Part shown: positions 20,203 through 31,236 of the stretch, in pieces
How positions within the stretch are numbered: position 1 is the stretch's first letter
Layout of the letters: the number at the start of each line of letters is the position of its first letter
Source: Bidens hawaiensis
Taxonomy: Eukaryota; Streptophyta; Magnoliopsida; Asterales; Asteraceae
DNA length: 64,000 nt
Assembly (NCBI GenBank): GCA_021521415.1
Contig: JAIQDT010000830.1
Coordinates: 558,001-622,000 of the forward strand
Direction of reading: 5' to 3'
Position numbers and translations under genes: made by a program
The notes under the pieces: model-generated
The model's database searches: none
The model's input: the letters and a program-made list of their open reading frames with translations, nothing else
What the model was told of the DNA's origin: nothing

Positions 20203-22824
20203 ATGTCGTCGATCAACATCTCTGAGTTAGTGAAGATGGAAGTTGAAGCAGGGTCGGCTACCAAGGCCCCAAGATTGCTGAAGGGAACCAATTTCGTTGC
20301 ATGGAAGGATCGGTTCATACAGTACGTCAAATACCTGGATGCGAAGATGTGGGTATGCATCCAGGATGGTTATATTCCACCAATTATGGAGTATGAAGGT
20401 CGTGACCAAATCAAGAAGTATAGTAAAATGGAAGAAGAAGAGAAAAAGATGTATGAGGCTGAGAGCAAGGCTCATGCTGCTATTACTATGGCTCTTCCAC
20501 AAGAGATCCTTCATACGTTTAGAAAGTACACATCAGCAAGAGAACTTTGGGAAGCTCTTGAGAGCAGATTTGAAGGGAATGTAGGAATCCGGGCTTCAAA
20601 AATAAAATTGCTCAAAACCCAGTTTTCAGTCTTCAAGTATTTGAAGAATGAATCTTTAGATGATATTATCACTCGATACTACCATCTGATGACTGAATTG
20701 AGCAACTATTCCATTTCCTACCGAGAAGAAGAAATAGTTGAGAAGCTTCTAGATGCTCTCCCACCAAAATGGGAGATGTACACTGTGCTGATGAGGGAAG
20801 ACAAAGACTTTCCCACATATGATCTAGAAACGGCAGTCAACAAGCTCAGAACCTTTGAGCTTAACATGGCCAGAAAAGAGACCTCTATGGATCAGGTTCA
20901 AGATCCAGGTATGTATGGAGCTAAAGTCAACACTAGCTCAGGATCGAAGACTGAATCGGCTGCCTACTACACAAAGGGAGAGTCGGGCCCCAACTCATCT
21001 CATGAGGGGCATGTGTCAGTTAACACAAATGGGGATGTTTGCTATGTAGCAGCTGGATCGAGTGGTTCTCAACCCCAGGTAAGCAAGAGTAGTTGCTCTT
21101 CAAGTGTTCCCAGCAACAACTACTCTAAGATGCCTATGAGTGTCAAGTCTGCTGAAGAGCAGTTTGGTCTCTATGCTTCTTTTATCGCTTCCTATGAGAA
21201 CTATATTCAAGGGAAGATTGTTGATCCAGCTATGTTGGATGAAGATTACGATCAGATTGATGCTGACGATATGGAAGAAATGGATCTACAATGGCAGATG
21301 GCCATGATTGTGAGGAGGGTGAAAAGGTTTATGAATAAGACTGGAAGGAAGTTTGTCGGTGGAAAGCCGGGGTTTGACAAGTCAAAGGTGAGATGCTACA
21401 ATTGTCAACAAAACGGTCACTTTGCAAAGGAGTGTAGGAATGAGCGTGTAGAACGAAGTCAGGGTAGATCTCCACATCAAAGTGAGGGTAGAAAAGATTA
21501 TAGTGCCATGATTTCCAGAGGAGATGGTGAATACAACTGGAACCTGCTTTCTAAAGAAACTTTTGAGCAGGCAAATTTGGCAAAGGTTGAAACTGAAGAA
21601 AGTGAGAGGGCTACCAAAGAAGAAAAAGCTCTTATGGCAGATGACAATGACCAGCTCTCCGAGGTATGTTCTAAACCTATATGTTCAAAATGTGAGAACT
21701 TGTCTGAGCAACTAGCAACCATAACTGATCAGTATGTTAGGTTGGATGCTGAATTTAAAACCTTAAAAGAAGATCATCACTTTATTAAATCAAGAGAAAA
21801 TAATTATAAAATTAAAATAAAAGCTTGTGAAAAAGATGTTAAAAGTTTAAAAACAAAACTTGCTGAAAAAATTGAAGTGATTGATTTAAGTTATGAAGTT
21901 TTGGAAGAAAAGACCAAACTAATTGCTGAGAGAGAAAAACAGATTGCTGACCACCAGGTGAAAGTGGTGGAACTGAATCGAAAACTGGAGCAGTTCAGAA
22001 ATTCTTCTGCTATTCTTGATCACCTTGTTAGTGATCAAGGTTCCTCTACTAAGAGAGGAGGAATCGGTTATCATGAGGTTCCACCACCGTACAATCACAA
22101 TTACACTTTTAACCCTAGTGTTCAGAAATCTGTTGATTTTGAGGTTGCTCAGACAGTGCCAATTAAGGTAACTGTTAAAGAACCAAATGTTAGTAGAGGC
22201 GAAACAAGTTCGCCTGTTTCAAGTGTTGAAATTTCTGATCAAAGTCCAGTCTCGTCAGATTCGGATAAGTCATCCGAGTCTGGTAAGGCAAAAGAGGAGG
22301 TTGTGTTACCCAAGAGTGGAGAAAAAGATAAATCAAATAAAAAGAGTACTCCACTAAACCCGTACGTCCCACCATATGTGAGACGAACGGGCGGTAATAA
22401 AGCCTCGACATCTAAAACACCAGTTGATAAAAAAGTTGAACATAGGTGTTGTTTTAGATGTAATCAATTAGGACATCTTGTTGCAAATTGCCCTCTGAAG
22501 CAGCGATTCAGAGGTGTAAGGCCTACTAAAGCTGAGAATAGATCTAATAGTAATTATCATGCTCCTAAAAATGAAAACCTCTTAAAATTCAAAAATGTGA
22601 ATAATTCAGGTTTTCATAGAAACAAATCTCAGTTTTACACTTCTAATAACCAAACCACAAGCTATAATTCTTTCAATTCTCAAAGGTTTGGAAGGCCTTA
22701 CAATCAATCTTCAATGAGATATCCTAATGGGACTTACAGGAGTTACCGAGATACTAACTTTGGAAAGCCAAAGTTTGGGATGTATAGATCCAAGAGCAAT
22801 TGGTCTTGGGTCCCTAAATTCTAA
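20203..22824 (+). CDS. gag: Gag polyprotein of element A
   Basis: The 873-aa ORF begins at the first ATG after the poly-A leader. Residues about 25-230 form the UBN2-type copia Gag domain that builds the virus-like particle. A zinc knuckle of CX2CX4HX4C form lies at residues 398-411 (CYNCQQNGHFAKEC) and a second at about 750-763 (CFRCNQLGHLVANC). Between them, residues about 500-610 are charged and heptad-like, a probable coiled coil, as in sirevirus Gags. The protein should package element RNA in cytoplasmic particles. It ends with TAA at 22822-22824. Pol follows in the -1 frame, so Gag-Pol needs frameshifting, splicing or separate initiation. Confidence 0.93.
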   Translation: MSSINISELVKMEVEAGSATKAPRLLKGTNFVAWKDRFIQYVKYLDAKMWVCIQDGYIPPIMEYEGRDQIKKYSKMEEEEKKMYEAESKAHAAITMALPQEILHTFRKYTSARELWEALESRFEGNVGIRASKIKLLKTQFSVFKYLKNESLDDIITRYYHLMTELSNYSISYREEEIVEKLLDALPPKWEMYTVLMREDKDFPTYDLETAVNKLRTFELNMARKETSMDQVQDPGMYGAKVNTSSGSKTESAAYYTKGESGPNSSHEGHVSVNTNGDVCYVAAGSSGSQPQVSKSSCSSSVPSNNYSKMPMSVKSAEEQFGLYASFIASYENYIQGKIVDPAMLDEDYDQIDADDMEEMDLQWQMAMIVRRVKRFMNKTGRKFVGGKPGFDKSKVRCYNCQQNGHFAKECRNERVERSQGRSPHQSEGRKDYSAMISRGDGEYNWNLLSKETFEQANLAKVETEESERATKEEKALMADDNDQLSEVCSKPICSKCENLSEQLATITDQYVRLDAEFKTLKEDHHFIKSRENNYKIKIKACEKDVKSLKTKLAEKIEVIDLSYEVLEEKTKLIAEREKQIADHQVKVVELNRKLEQFRNSSAILDHLVSDQGSSTKRGGIGYHEVPPPYNHNYTFNPSVQKSVDFEVAQTVPIKVTVKEPNVSRGETSSPVSSVEISDQSPVSSDSDKSSESGKAKEEVVLPKSGEKDKSNKKSTPLNPYVPPYVRRTGGNKASTSKTPVDKKVEHRCCFRCNQLGHLVANCPLKQRFRGVRPTKAENRSNSNYHAPKNENLLKFKNVNNSGFHRNKSQFYTSNNQTTSYNSFNSQRFGRPYNQSSMRYPNGTYRSYRDTNFGKPKFGMYRSKSNWSWVPKF

Positions 22825-22844
22825 TCTTTTGCTTTATTGTGCAG
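22818..22844 (+). promoter_or_regulatory. Candidate 3' splice site at gag-pol junction
   Basis: A branch-point-like CTAAT (22821-22825) is followed by a pyrimidine-rich tract and TTGTGCAG ending at 22844, directly before the pol reading frame. Donor-like sites in phase with it lie in gag: CAG/GTAAGC at 21078/21079, AAG/GTGAGA at 21387/21388 and GAG/GTATGT at 21663/21664. Joining any of these to 22845 keeps the reading frame. No canonical slippery heptamer is visible at the gag stop. Confidence 0.55.
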
Positions 22845-25800
22845 GAACAGTTGAACAGGGCTGCCAACAATCTTTGGGTTGTAGATAGCGGCTGTTCCCG
22901 GCACATGACGGGTAACAAATACTTGTTACACGATTTGAAACCTGTTCAAGGAGGGAGAGTAAGCTTTGCCGGAGAAAGTGGAGGCAATATTACTGGAAGG
23001 GGAACGGTGTCGAACGGAAAGATGACATTGGAGAATGTTAACTTTGTAGAAGAATTGAAATACAATTTGCTAAGTGTGTCGCAGATTTGTGATAAGGAGT
23101 ACACCGTTCATTTTACAAAGAACGAGGCGATTGTGTTGAAACCAGGTTTTCATATACATGAGGAGTGGATTTTGATGAAGGCTCCACGTGAAAGAAATAC
23201 GTACACTATGGATATGAGATCAACTGAAATGGCCACGGCAGAATCATGCCTTATGACAAAAGCGAGTGAAACAGAGTCCGAATTGTGGCATAGGAGAATG
23301 GGGCACATTCATCTTCGGAAGATGAACCACATTGTCAGGAATGGGCTTGTGCTGGGCGTTCCCTTGAAAAATTTCAATTTTGAAGATAAATGTATAGCGT
23401 GCAAGAAGGGAAAGCAGCACAAGAAATCCTATCTCACCAAGAAAGTCAATTCAATTGCCAGTACTCTGGAGTTGCTTCACATGGATCTCTTCGGTCCTGT
23501 GAATGCAAAAAGTCTTGGAGGAACTTCTTATTGCTTGGTGATCACTGATGACTACTCACGATATTCGTGGGTGTATTTCCTGAAATCAAAAGACGAAACG
23601 GCTCAGATGGTGAAGAATTTGATTACCAAAGTTGAGAACGTAATGGATAAAAGGGTTAAGTTCATCAGGAGTGACAATGGAACGGAGTTCAAGAATTTTG
23701 AGATGGAGATCTTCTGCCTTCAGAGAGGGATTGAACACCAATACAGCGCTCCGTATACACCGCAACAGAATGGAGTGGCTGAAAGGAAAAACAGAACATT
23801 AATTGAAGGAGCCAGAACTATGCTGGCTGATTCGAAGCTTCCTGTGGTGTTTTGGGCTGAAGCTGTTGCTACAGCTTGTTATGTTCTGAATAGGGTCTTA
23901 ACTGTTAAAAGACTTGGTAAAACGTGTTATGAGCTTATGCATGGGAGAAAGCCCAACTTGAGTGGTCTTGAACCATTCGGGTCCCCTTGTTCGATTTTGA
24001 AGACAAATTCTAAATTTGGTGAAGTAGCCGATGAAGGAATCTTAGTCGGTTATGTTGTTGGGACTCCCAACAGACGTGTCTTCAATACATCGACCAGCAA
24101 GGTTGAGGTGGTGTGTAACACCGATATCACAAGTTACCAGCCGCCAAAACCAAGCAACGGACCTGCGGAGTTTTTCGACTATGTTAAACTTTTTAAGTCT
24201 TTTAACATACCGTATTTGGATATTTCTGAAGAAGAAGAGAGAATTGCTACGAAGATGATCCTTGATGAGGAAGAGGATCTATTGCAAAGACAGCTGATCG
24301 ATAAATGTCAACCTTCCTCATCAAATGCTGTCAATACCCCTGCTGCCTCGACTGAAGAAGAATTTTTCAATCCATTTCACTCTCAGCATGAAACAACCAT
24401 TGACGAGCTCTCTTCTAACTTGGAAGACAATTTGCATGTCGGTTCTGTTCCGACCACGAGAATTCATAAAGATCACCCTTTGGAGAATGTGATTGGTGAT
24501 GTGTCCTCCGGTGTACAAACAAGACGTAGCTTGAATGAGCACACCTGTGTTTACACAAGCATCAATGAGACAGGGATAATCAACGAATGCTTGTACACCT
24601 GCTTTATCAGCCAGATTGAGCCGAAGAATTATCAAATGGCTTTAAAGGACAGATCGTGGGTCGAAGCCATGCAAGAAGAGTTGGCTCAGTTCAAGAAAAT
24701 GGAAGTATGGGATTTGGTTGAAAAACCGAAGAATGTGCATGCGATAGGCACAAAATGGGCGTTTAAGTGCAAGAGAGATGAGAAAGGGATTATCATAAGA
24801 AACAAGGCGAGGCTAGTTGTGAAAGGATTTAATCAACAAGAGGGTATTGATTATAATGAAGTGTTCGCTCCTGTCGCAAGGTTGGAAGCCATTAGATTGT
24901 TTTTGGCGTTCGCTGCTTATAAGAAGATGAAGGTATTTCAGTTGGATGTGAAGAGTGCGTTTCTGAATGGGAAAGTTGATGAGCTAGTGTATGTTGAGCA
25001 ACCTCCGGGTTTTCCTGACCCAGACTTTCCTGATCACGTGTACAAGTTAAGCAAGGCATTGTATGGACTACATCAGGCACCTCGTGCCTGGTATTCAACT
25101 TTATCAGATTACTTGCTTGAAAATGGTTTTGAAAGAGGGAAAATAGATAGCACGTTGTTCGTTAAGAGAGAAGGAAGCGACTTCCTGCTGGTGCAAGTCT
25201 ACGTGGATGACATTATCTTTGCTACATCTAAAGTCTCCATGTGTCAGGAGTTTGAGGACGTCATGAAGAAAAGGTTTGAAATGAGTGCTATGGGTGAACT
25301 AACTTTCTTTTTAGGATTGCAGGTTGATCAGAAGAAGGATGGGATGTTCATTCATCAGACCAAGTATGTCCATGATGTGCTCAAACGCTTCAAGATGGAG
25401 GACAGCACTCCATTCGACACTCCTATCTGCGTCAATCACAAATTGGGTGCTGAGTCAGACGGTGATGCAGATGTGGACCCAACTCAGTATCGGGCTATTA
25501 TAGGTTCTTTAATGTACTTAACTGCTTCTAGGCCTGATATAATGTTTGCGGTTTGTCTTTGTGCTCGTTTTCAGGCAAACCCAAAGGAATCTCTCATGAA
25601 GGGTGTGAAGAGGATCTTGCGGTATCTCAAGGGCAAACCGAAGCTGGGGTTGTGGTACCTGAGAGGAGGAGACTTGGAGCTAGTCGCTTACACAGATTCT
25701 GATTATGGAGGGTGCAATCAGAGTCGGAAGTCAACAACTGGAGGATGTCAGTTTCTTGGTGGCAGATTGGTGTCATGGCAATGCAAGAAGCAGACTTCAG

Positions 25801-26147
25801 TCGCAATTTCAACCTGTGAAGCAGAATACATGGCAGCATCCAACTGCTGCTCCCAGGTTCTTTGGATTCAACAACAGTTGCGCGACTATGGTCTGAATTT
25901 CTTACTTACACCTCTTTGCATTGATAACACAGCTGCTATCTCAGTAACTAACAATCCCGTGAAACATAGTAAAACTAAACATATTGACATACGTCATCAT
26001 TTTATACGGGATTGTGCTGAGAAGAAACTGATTGTGCTTGAAATGGTGGATACGCTTGATAATTTCGCTGATTTATATACTAAAGCGTTTGACAAAACGA
26101 GATTTCAAAACCTTATTGAGTTGAATGGGATGATCAATCCCGAGTAA
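22839..26147 (+). CDS. pol: Pol polyprotein of element A (PR, IN, RT, RNase H)
   Basis: The frame is open from 22818, after a stop at 22815-22817. The listed start is a GTG, not an ATG, so the true N-terminus is unclear. Residues are counted from 22839. Aspartic protease: DSG at 16-18. Integrase: the HHCC zinc-binding region begins with WHRRMGH, and a D, D, E core follows (HMDLFGP, RSDNGTEF, NGVAERKN). Reverse transcriptase: FQLDVKSAFLNG and catalytic YVDD at 788-791. RNase H: TDSDYGG, CEAEYMA and the C-terminal HSKTKHIDI. IN precedes RT, which defines Ty1/copia. All key residues I can check are present and there are no internal stops, so the enzyme set may be functional. Confidence 0.93.
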   Translation: MQEQLNRAANNLWVVDSGCSRHMTGNKYLLHDLKPVQGGRVSFAGESGGNITGRGTVSNGKMTLENVNFVEELKYNLLSVSQICDKEYTVHFTKNEAIVLKPGFHIHEEWILMKAPRERNTYTMDMRSTEMATAESCLMTKASETESELWHRRMGHIHLRKMNHIVRNGLVLGVPLKNFNFEDKCIACKKGKQHKKSYLTKKVNSIASTLELLHMDLFGPVNAKSLGGTSYCLVITDDYSRYSWVYFLKSKDETAQMVKNLITKVENVMDKRVKFIRSDNGTEFKNFEMEIFCLQRGIEHQYSAPYTPQQNGVAERKNRTLIEGARTMLADSKLPVVFWAEAVATACYVLNRVLTVKRLGKTCYELMHGRKPNLSGLEPFGSPCSILKTNSKFGEVADEGILVGYVVGTPNRRVFNTSTSKVEVVCNTDITSYQPPKPSNGPAEFFDYVKLFKSFNIPYLDISEEEERIATKMILDEEEDLLQRQLIDKCQPSSSNAVNTPAASTEEEFFNPFHSQHETTIDELSSNLEDNLHVGSVPTTRIHKDHPLENVIGDVSSGVQTRRSLNEHTCVYTSINETGIINECLYTCFISQIEPKNYQMALKDRSWVEAMQEELAQFKKMEVWDLVEKPKNVHAIGTKWAFKCKRDEKGIIIRNKARLVVKGFNQQEGIDYNEVFAPVARLEAIRLFLAFAAYKKMKVFQLDVKSAFLNGKVDELVYVEQPPGFPDPDFPDHVYKLSKALYGLHQAPRAWYSTLSDYLLENGFERGKIDSTLFVKREGSDFLLVQVYVDDIIFATSKVSMCQEFEDVMKKRFEMSAMGELTFFLGLQVDQKKDGMFIHQTKYVHDVLKRFKMEDSTPFDTPICVNHKLGAESDGDADVDPTQYRAIIGSLMYLTASRPDIMFAVCLCARFQANPKESLMKGVKRILRYLKGKPKLGLWYLRGGDLELVAYTDSDYGGCNQSRKSTTGGCQFLGGRLVSWQCKKQTSVAISTCEAEYMAASNCCSQVLWIQQQLRDYGLNFLLTPLCIDNTAAISVTNNPVKHSKTKHIDIRHHFIRDCAEKKLIVLEMVDTLDNFADLYTKAFDKTRFQNLIELNGMINPE

Positions 26148-26182
26148 CCATGCTTTTCTTGTTATATTTAAAAAAAAAAAAA

Positions 26183-26480
26183 GTCACTATCGCTTAAAAT
26201 ATGTCGGTTACCTCAGTTTGAAGGACTTGTCTTCGGATTTGTTTTGGTCCTCATTTTCTACTTGTAGATTTTGAGGATAGCCATTAACCAGATGACTGAA
26301 AGTGACCGGGGCGGTTTATGATGAGTTTTCATTTTTTCGCTTAAAATTAGTCGATCATACTTAGTTAGAAGGACACATACTAGTATGTGGTCGGTCCAGC
26401 TGATCCATTGGATCTTCGGGATAGCCGTCTATCTGAAGACTTTGTTTTGGTCGGGGCGATTAATGTTAAATTTTTTTATG
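26183..26480 (+). repeat. Imperfect tandem pair after pol
   Basis: Two related units begin near 26183 and 26338 with CGCTTAAAAT. They share AGAAGGAC or GAAGGAC, a GGATAGCC segment, TTTTGGTC and a final GGGGCG. The offset is about 155 bp. Confidence 0.6.
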
Positions 26481-27480
26481 GGAAATGAAATTATTTTTCA
26501 AGTCTACTACTTCGTAAGAAGTTCGTTAGCTATGTTTAACAGAAAATTGATCCAACCTTGGAAAATGATAGATATACTGATTCTGTGTGCTTAACTAGTG
26601 AAGTTATTAGGCTTAAAAGGCTTTAGGACAGTCATTGTATGTCATGGTAACTTTTTATGGTGTGTAAAAGTAGACGTGATACAAACTAAATCTACTTGAT
26701 TTTACGTGGAAACTCCTTAAGAGTTTAGCATGTCTTCATATATATCTTTCCGAATGATAGGCAGAAAAGCGATTACCCAGTCATACACGAGCCCGTAAGT
26801 GTTCTGATTCCCGTGAAGATAGCGTTTCAAGAAACTGAAGTGATCCAGATTCGGGACTTGCAGTTGATTACTACTCTGAAGTCTATGTAAATCTTTATCA
26901 TAAAAAAAAAAAAAAAAAAAAAACTTATGAGTTATTGAAACATTTTAGAGTTCAACATATCAAGACTTCTTAATCCTGGAGTAAGAAAGAGAACGGGAAG
27001 AAGATGAAGAGTAATTACAAACTTAATCAGACACTAAGGGTCGAAGTCAATTCGGGGTGACTTGGGGAAAGCCAAATACGCTTTGAGAATAGATAGGAGG
27101 CATCATAATCTCTGAGTTGTTGCCCACTTAAATTTTGAGGCTTAATTGAATCTAACTCGTATCACAGAAACGATGAAAACCATCTTAAGTATATTACCTG
27201 CTTACACCCTGGTTCCTTATGCCATAATACAGCTAAACACGGATCTATGAGACAGTCACGTAATTAGTATGATTCCTGTTCGGATCTTTTCTAAAACGTA
27301 GCAGTCCCTATCGAGACTGAAATTTGATCCCTTATGCTTTAATTGTTAAAAGTTTTCTTTTTATGTAGTTGTATGCTTTTATAAAAGGTTACTTGGACTT
27401 GATCATGTTAGTTAATTCTTAAAGGGAAGTTTTAAATGTTAATTGCAAAATGTTCAAATTATAAGGGTTGATTTTGTAAA
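26481..27480 (+). other. Non-coding spacer between pol and ORF3
   Basis: No sustained frame. It contains a poly-A run of about 22 bases at 26901-26922. Spacers of this kind separate pol from the third ORF in sireviruses. Confidence 0.6.
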
Positions 27481-28205
27481 TATAGGCGATGTTGTTAAAC
27501 AGGCGAACTTGTGAATAACTTCGCCTAGGCGAAGTTAACCTTAACTTCGCCTGTATAACTTCGCCCCTATATAAGAATTTTCAAGAGTCAAACAGTTCAT
27601 TATTTTCTGATCAGCGAACTTATCTCCGATTATCCAGCGAACTTAGCGATCTTAACCTTCGATCATACTTGTTTTCTTTCTTCGATCTCAAACCGATTTA
27701 AAGGTTGGTTGGGTTATTACATCGTATTATCCGTTCATTGATGTTAATCTAAGGTTGTTTCGACAACCGGGTAATAACCTCGGACGACCGATCCTTAAAC
27801 CCGATTTCAAAACTTGTTTTCACGTGGTCATGTACAACCTGGTCGTTTAGTTATCATTAATATCATGTGTTTTGGCCTCCTCAATCGTCAAAATTAATCG
27901 AAACATCGGATTTTCGAGTTTGAATCAAACTCACTGTCGCCGATTCATATTCAGGCGAACTTAAGGTTTAGGCGAAGTTATCCGTAACTTCGCCTGATGC
28001 TCAACTTCGCCTGAAGCTTAAATTCGCCTGAGGCGATGTTGTGGTGCGGCGATGTTATCATTAACTTCGCCTGGATCCTTTTAACTTAACAATTATTAGA
28101 CGAACTTAAAGATGAAGCGAAGTTGTTCCCAACTTCGCCTCAACTTTAACTTCGCCTATACAGTTTTTATCACAACTTCGCTCATGGTAACAAGCGAACT
28201 TGTGT
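27481..28205 (+). repeat. Octamer clusters 3 and 4, upstream of ORF3
   Basis: Four octamers lie at 27510-27565 and about eight at 27975-28185, again with paired inverted copies such as GCGAAGTT, ATCCGT, AACTTCGC. The arrangement repeats the clusters before gag, so each translated block of the element is preceded by them. Confidence 0.8.
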
Positions 28206-28247
28206 TATGTCTTAATGTTTATCTAACTTGGTTCGTTTGTTGCAGAG

Positions 28248-31172
28248 ATGGCTGCTGTTGCCGGTGCTGGAGGTGCTGGAGGAGATGACGGAGGAGATAA
28301 TCAGAGGCAATTCTTCCCGGGTCACAACATGTTCATCACCTTAGACCCGGAAGCGAGTGGTGTGGAGGATTATCGCGAGATAATCACATTCCTCCTACGC
28401 TCGAGGATATTCCACGCAATCACGACGACACTGCCGATATCCTTACCCAATATCGAGGACTTCTGGCAGACGGTGGAGTACGATTGTCGTGTTGAGCCCC
28501 CGGTTATGAGAGCAACAGTCAATAATCAAGAAGTTCAGTTCTCATCTGAACAGATACGGGTGGCATTACGATTCGGTGAGGAGACTAGGGATGACCCTAC
28601 GGAGTTTGTTGCTCCGTTTCGCGATGGGGCATTTCTAAAAATGGGCTATTCTGGTCCATTGGGCGATACCTAGAGACGGAAGGGGTTTCTGCTTGATCAG
28701 TGGCGCTTCCTCATGCACGTTATGATAGTATGCATATCTGGGAGGAAGGCGGGCACTGATGGTATGGGTGCGACCATGCAGTCAGCAATGACTGCTCTGA
28801 CTTATAACAAACGTTATAGCTTCAGTCAGATGGTCTTTTATGAGATCGACAGACAGAGGAGGGCGATAGCTCGGGAGCGGTTCATAATGTATCCAAGATT
28901 CATCCAGATGATCTTGAACCATGTGGCTCCGAATTTGCCTCAACGACGCCCGATAAGATACGTGGAGAGTGTGAGCAAACGTATCTTTGCTCAATGTCGC
29001 ACATCCAGTGCGAGGAGCAAGCCTGAACTTCGTCCAAGGCATACTCCACTCTTTGGGTTCTTAATAAACCCAGGGTATGTGCCAGCTCGGGGGGATGAGT
29101 TCAGAGACCCTCAACCACAACAGGCAGGAGCAACTCGAGATGTACCTACTGTGCCTGTTGTATCGGCTGAGGAGGATGTTGACCTTGATGCTGCATTTGG
29201 CGGCCAAGGTTTCTTTGACATGGATCGTTTTGATCCACATGAAGAAGTGCAGGTCTCTGCTGCACAGGTGAGGGAAGTGATTGTGACTAGAGCAGCTACG
29301 ACGGTGGCTGACTCAGATCTTGACGACGTTATGGATGAGGCGAGGAGGATGTTGGTGACTAGAGAGAAGACGTTGGGGAAGAGAAAGAGGACGGTGGATG
29401 ATAGTGAGTCAGAGGAAGAAGAGGAGGACATACACAAGTTGATCAGACGTTCGAGACGTGAAAGGACAGGTGCTCGTATGGGAGCTGGAGTGACTTCACG
29501 TGTTATACGTTTTGCTCCATCCGCACTGTCAGGTATGTCAATTGTTCCTACTTCTGTACAGGTTACAAGCGCTGCAGATGTTCCTGTGGTAGCTACTTCA
29601 GCTGTCGGCATCCCATCCATCACACTACAGACGACGACTCTGGAGATTGTGTCGTTACCACCTCCAACGCTTACTCCTTCAGAGGTGGTGGCACGGTTTG
29701 TAGAGTCGACGGTCGTCGCAACTGCAGGGTTGTCGGTCACGATACCACCTGCGGTTACGTCCACAACTGCTTCTGAAGTCCCGGTTACATTCGAGATCCC
29801 TCCTCAGTATACTCAAGACACATCTAACATGAGGTTTGATTTCGATGCAACCCTTTCAGACTCGGAGAGAATAGCTGCACTTGAGCAGGTCGTGGCAGAG
29901 CAATCGAGGATAAACTTTATCCAGACCCAGGCTATTCAGCGCCTTGTAGAAGAGAATCAACTACAGTCGTCCCTCCTGGTTGAACATGGGCGGATTATAG
30001 ATGCTATGAAGGAGTTCTTGGCATCTCAGGGGGAGACAGGCTGTAGAGGCGACGAGTTAAGGACGAAGAAGAGAAATGACAGAGACGATGATCCCAATGC
30101 ACCAAAAGGTGCAGGTGGTAAGTTGCCAAGAACTACTCAAGCTCTTGGGACTTCCACAGCTCAGGGGGAGTCTGCAAGTGCAGTTGGTGGTGATGAGGTG
30201 GTGATGGTTGATGATGATGATGATGTGATAGATGCGTTGAAGGAATTGAATGATAATATGCTAGAAGATGATGATATGTTTGATGATGATGTGCTGCCGT
30301 TTGAGGAGATTGAGAAGATTGGCGCACAAATTGTGATTGAAGATGAGATTGAAGAGGGTGAGATAGTAGAAGAAAATGTTGAACACGAGATCCCAAATGT
30401 GGAGAAAGCCAATATGGGTACTGAGATGGAAAACAATGAGACTGAGTGGGAGGAGCAGCCTAGGTGGAAGGAAGGCTGTGCTCATTGGTTTATTAAGACC
30501 AAGAAGCCTGCTGTTCCAACCATGTTCAAGAAGAGTTATAACTTCAAAGGCTATGCTGAGTCGAAGAAGGGAATTATCTGTTGGATATATGATGAACAGA
30601 TAAAGTTGTTTGTGGTGAAGCGTTTTGATGGTATTCAGTACTTCAAGAGAACCTTGAGATCTCTCAATACATTGCCGGAATGTGAGGTGAAGGATTTGGC
30701 TAGGTTGGGCCTGATTAATAGAAGTGACGACAACATGGCAAGAGTTATTGGGAAGATCGTGTGGAAAGAAAGCATAAAAGAGAAGAAGTTTGATTTATTA
30801 AAGCCACAGAAGGGAAAGCTCGTGGAAGATACAGAAAGGGGAATGAGAGCAGATGGCAAGCCATGGATGGTGATGAAGTACAAACCGATCCGATGCATTA
30901 AGGAGGTTCTAATGAAGATTATGCCTCAAGATGTGCTGAAGAATCTTAAATGGTGGTATGTTGATAGCCAGACTGCTGAAGCCGTGATGGAAGACGAAGA
31001 CGAACAAGAAGTGCTGAGGGTGTATGATCCGATGCATCTTGTTAACTTATCGAAAGCTGATCTGCAAGTGTTGAATGAAATGAAGATATTCTATATTCCT
31101 GCTTGGAAGGACGAAGCAAGGAAATATCAGCGAGTAGTCACGGTATGTGTTAGAGAAGGAGTGCATGCGTGA
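28248..31172 (+). CDS. Third ORF of element A, interrupted by one amber codon
   Basis: One reading frame spans 28248-31172 with a single in-frame TAG at 28671-28673 (codon 142), splitting 141 aa from a downstream open stretch of 832 codons. The N-terminal half holds segments with MYPRFIQMIL, which I associate with the third ORF of sunflower-family SIRE elements. Then come a basic patch (KRKR), an acidic run, a coiled-coil-like segment (SERIAALEQVV), long Asp/Glu stretches, and a distinct Lys/Trp-rich C-terminal region. It sits where SIRE elements carry an env-like gene, but I see no signal peptide or membrane segment. Function unknown. The amber codon may be an inactivating mutation; readthrough is possible but the context is not a known readthrough signal. 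Confidence 0.75.
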
Positions 31173-31225
31173 AGATACAGGATTACAAGACAAGAGCTTA
31201 AAGATCAAGATATGAAGCTACTGCC

Positions 31226-31235
31226 AAGGGGGAGT
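31226..31235 (+). other. Polypurine tract of element A
   Basis: AAGGGGGAG lies directly before the 3' LTR and would prime plus-strand DNA synthesis. Confidence 0.85.
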
Positions 31236-31236
31236 C

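Noticed and set aside
22813..22824. Programmed -1 frameshift at the gag stop of element A
   Set aside because: The window between the pol-frame stop (22815-22817) and the gag stop is very short, and no X XXY YYZ heptamer is present. Not excluded, but splicing or internal initiation fits better.
29111..29764. 217-aa minus-strand frame
   Set aside because: Lies antisense to ORF3 of element A and is Thr/Ser/Val-rich; a shadow of the real frame.
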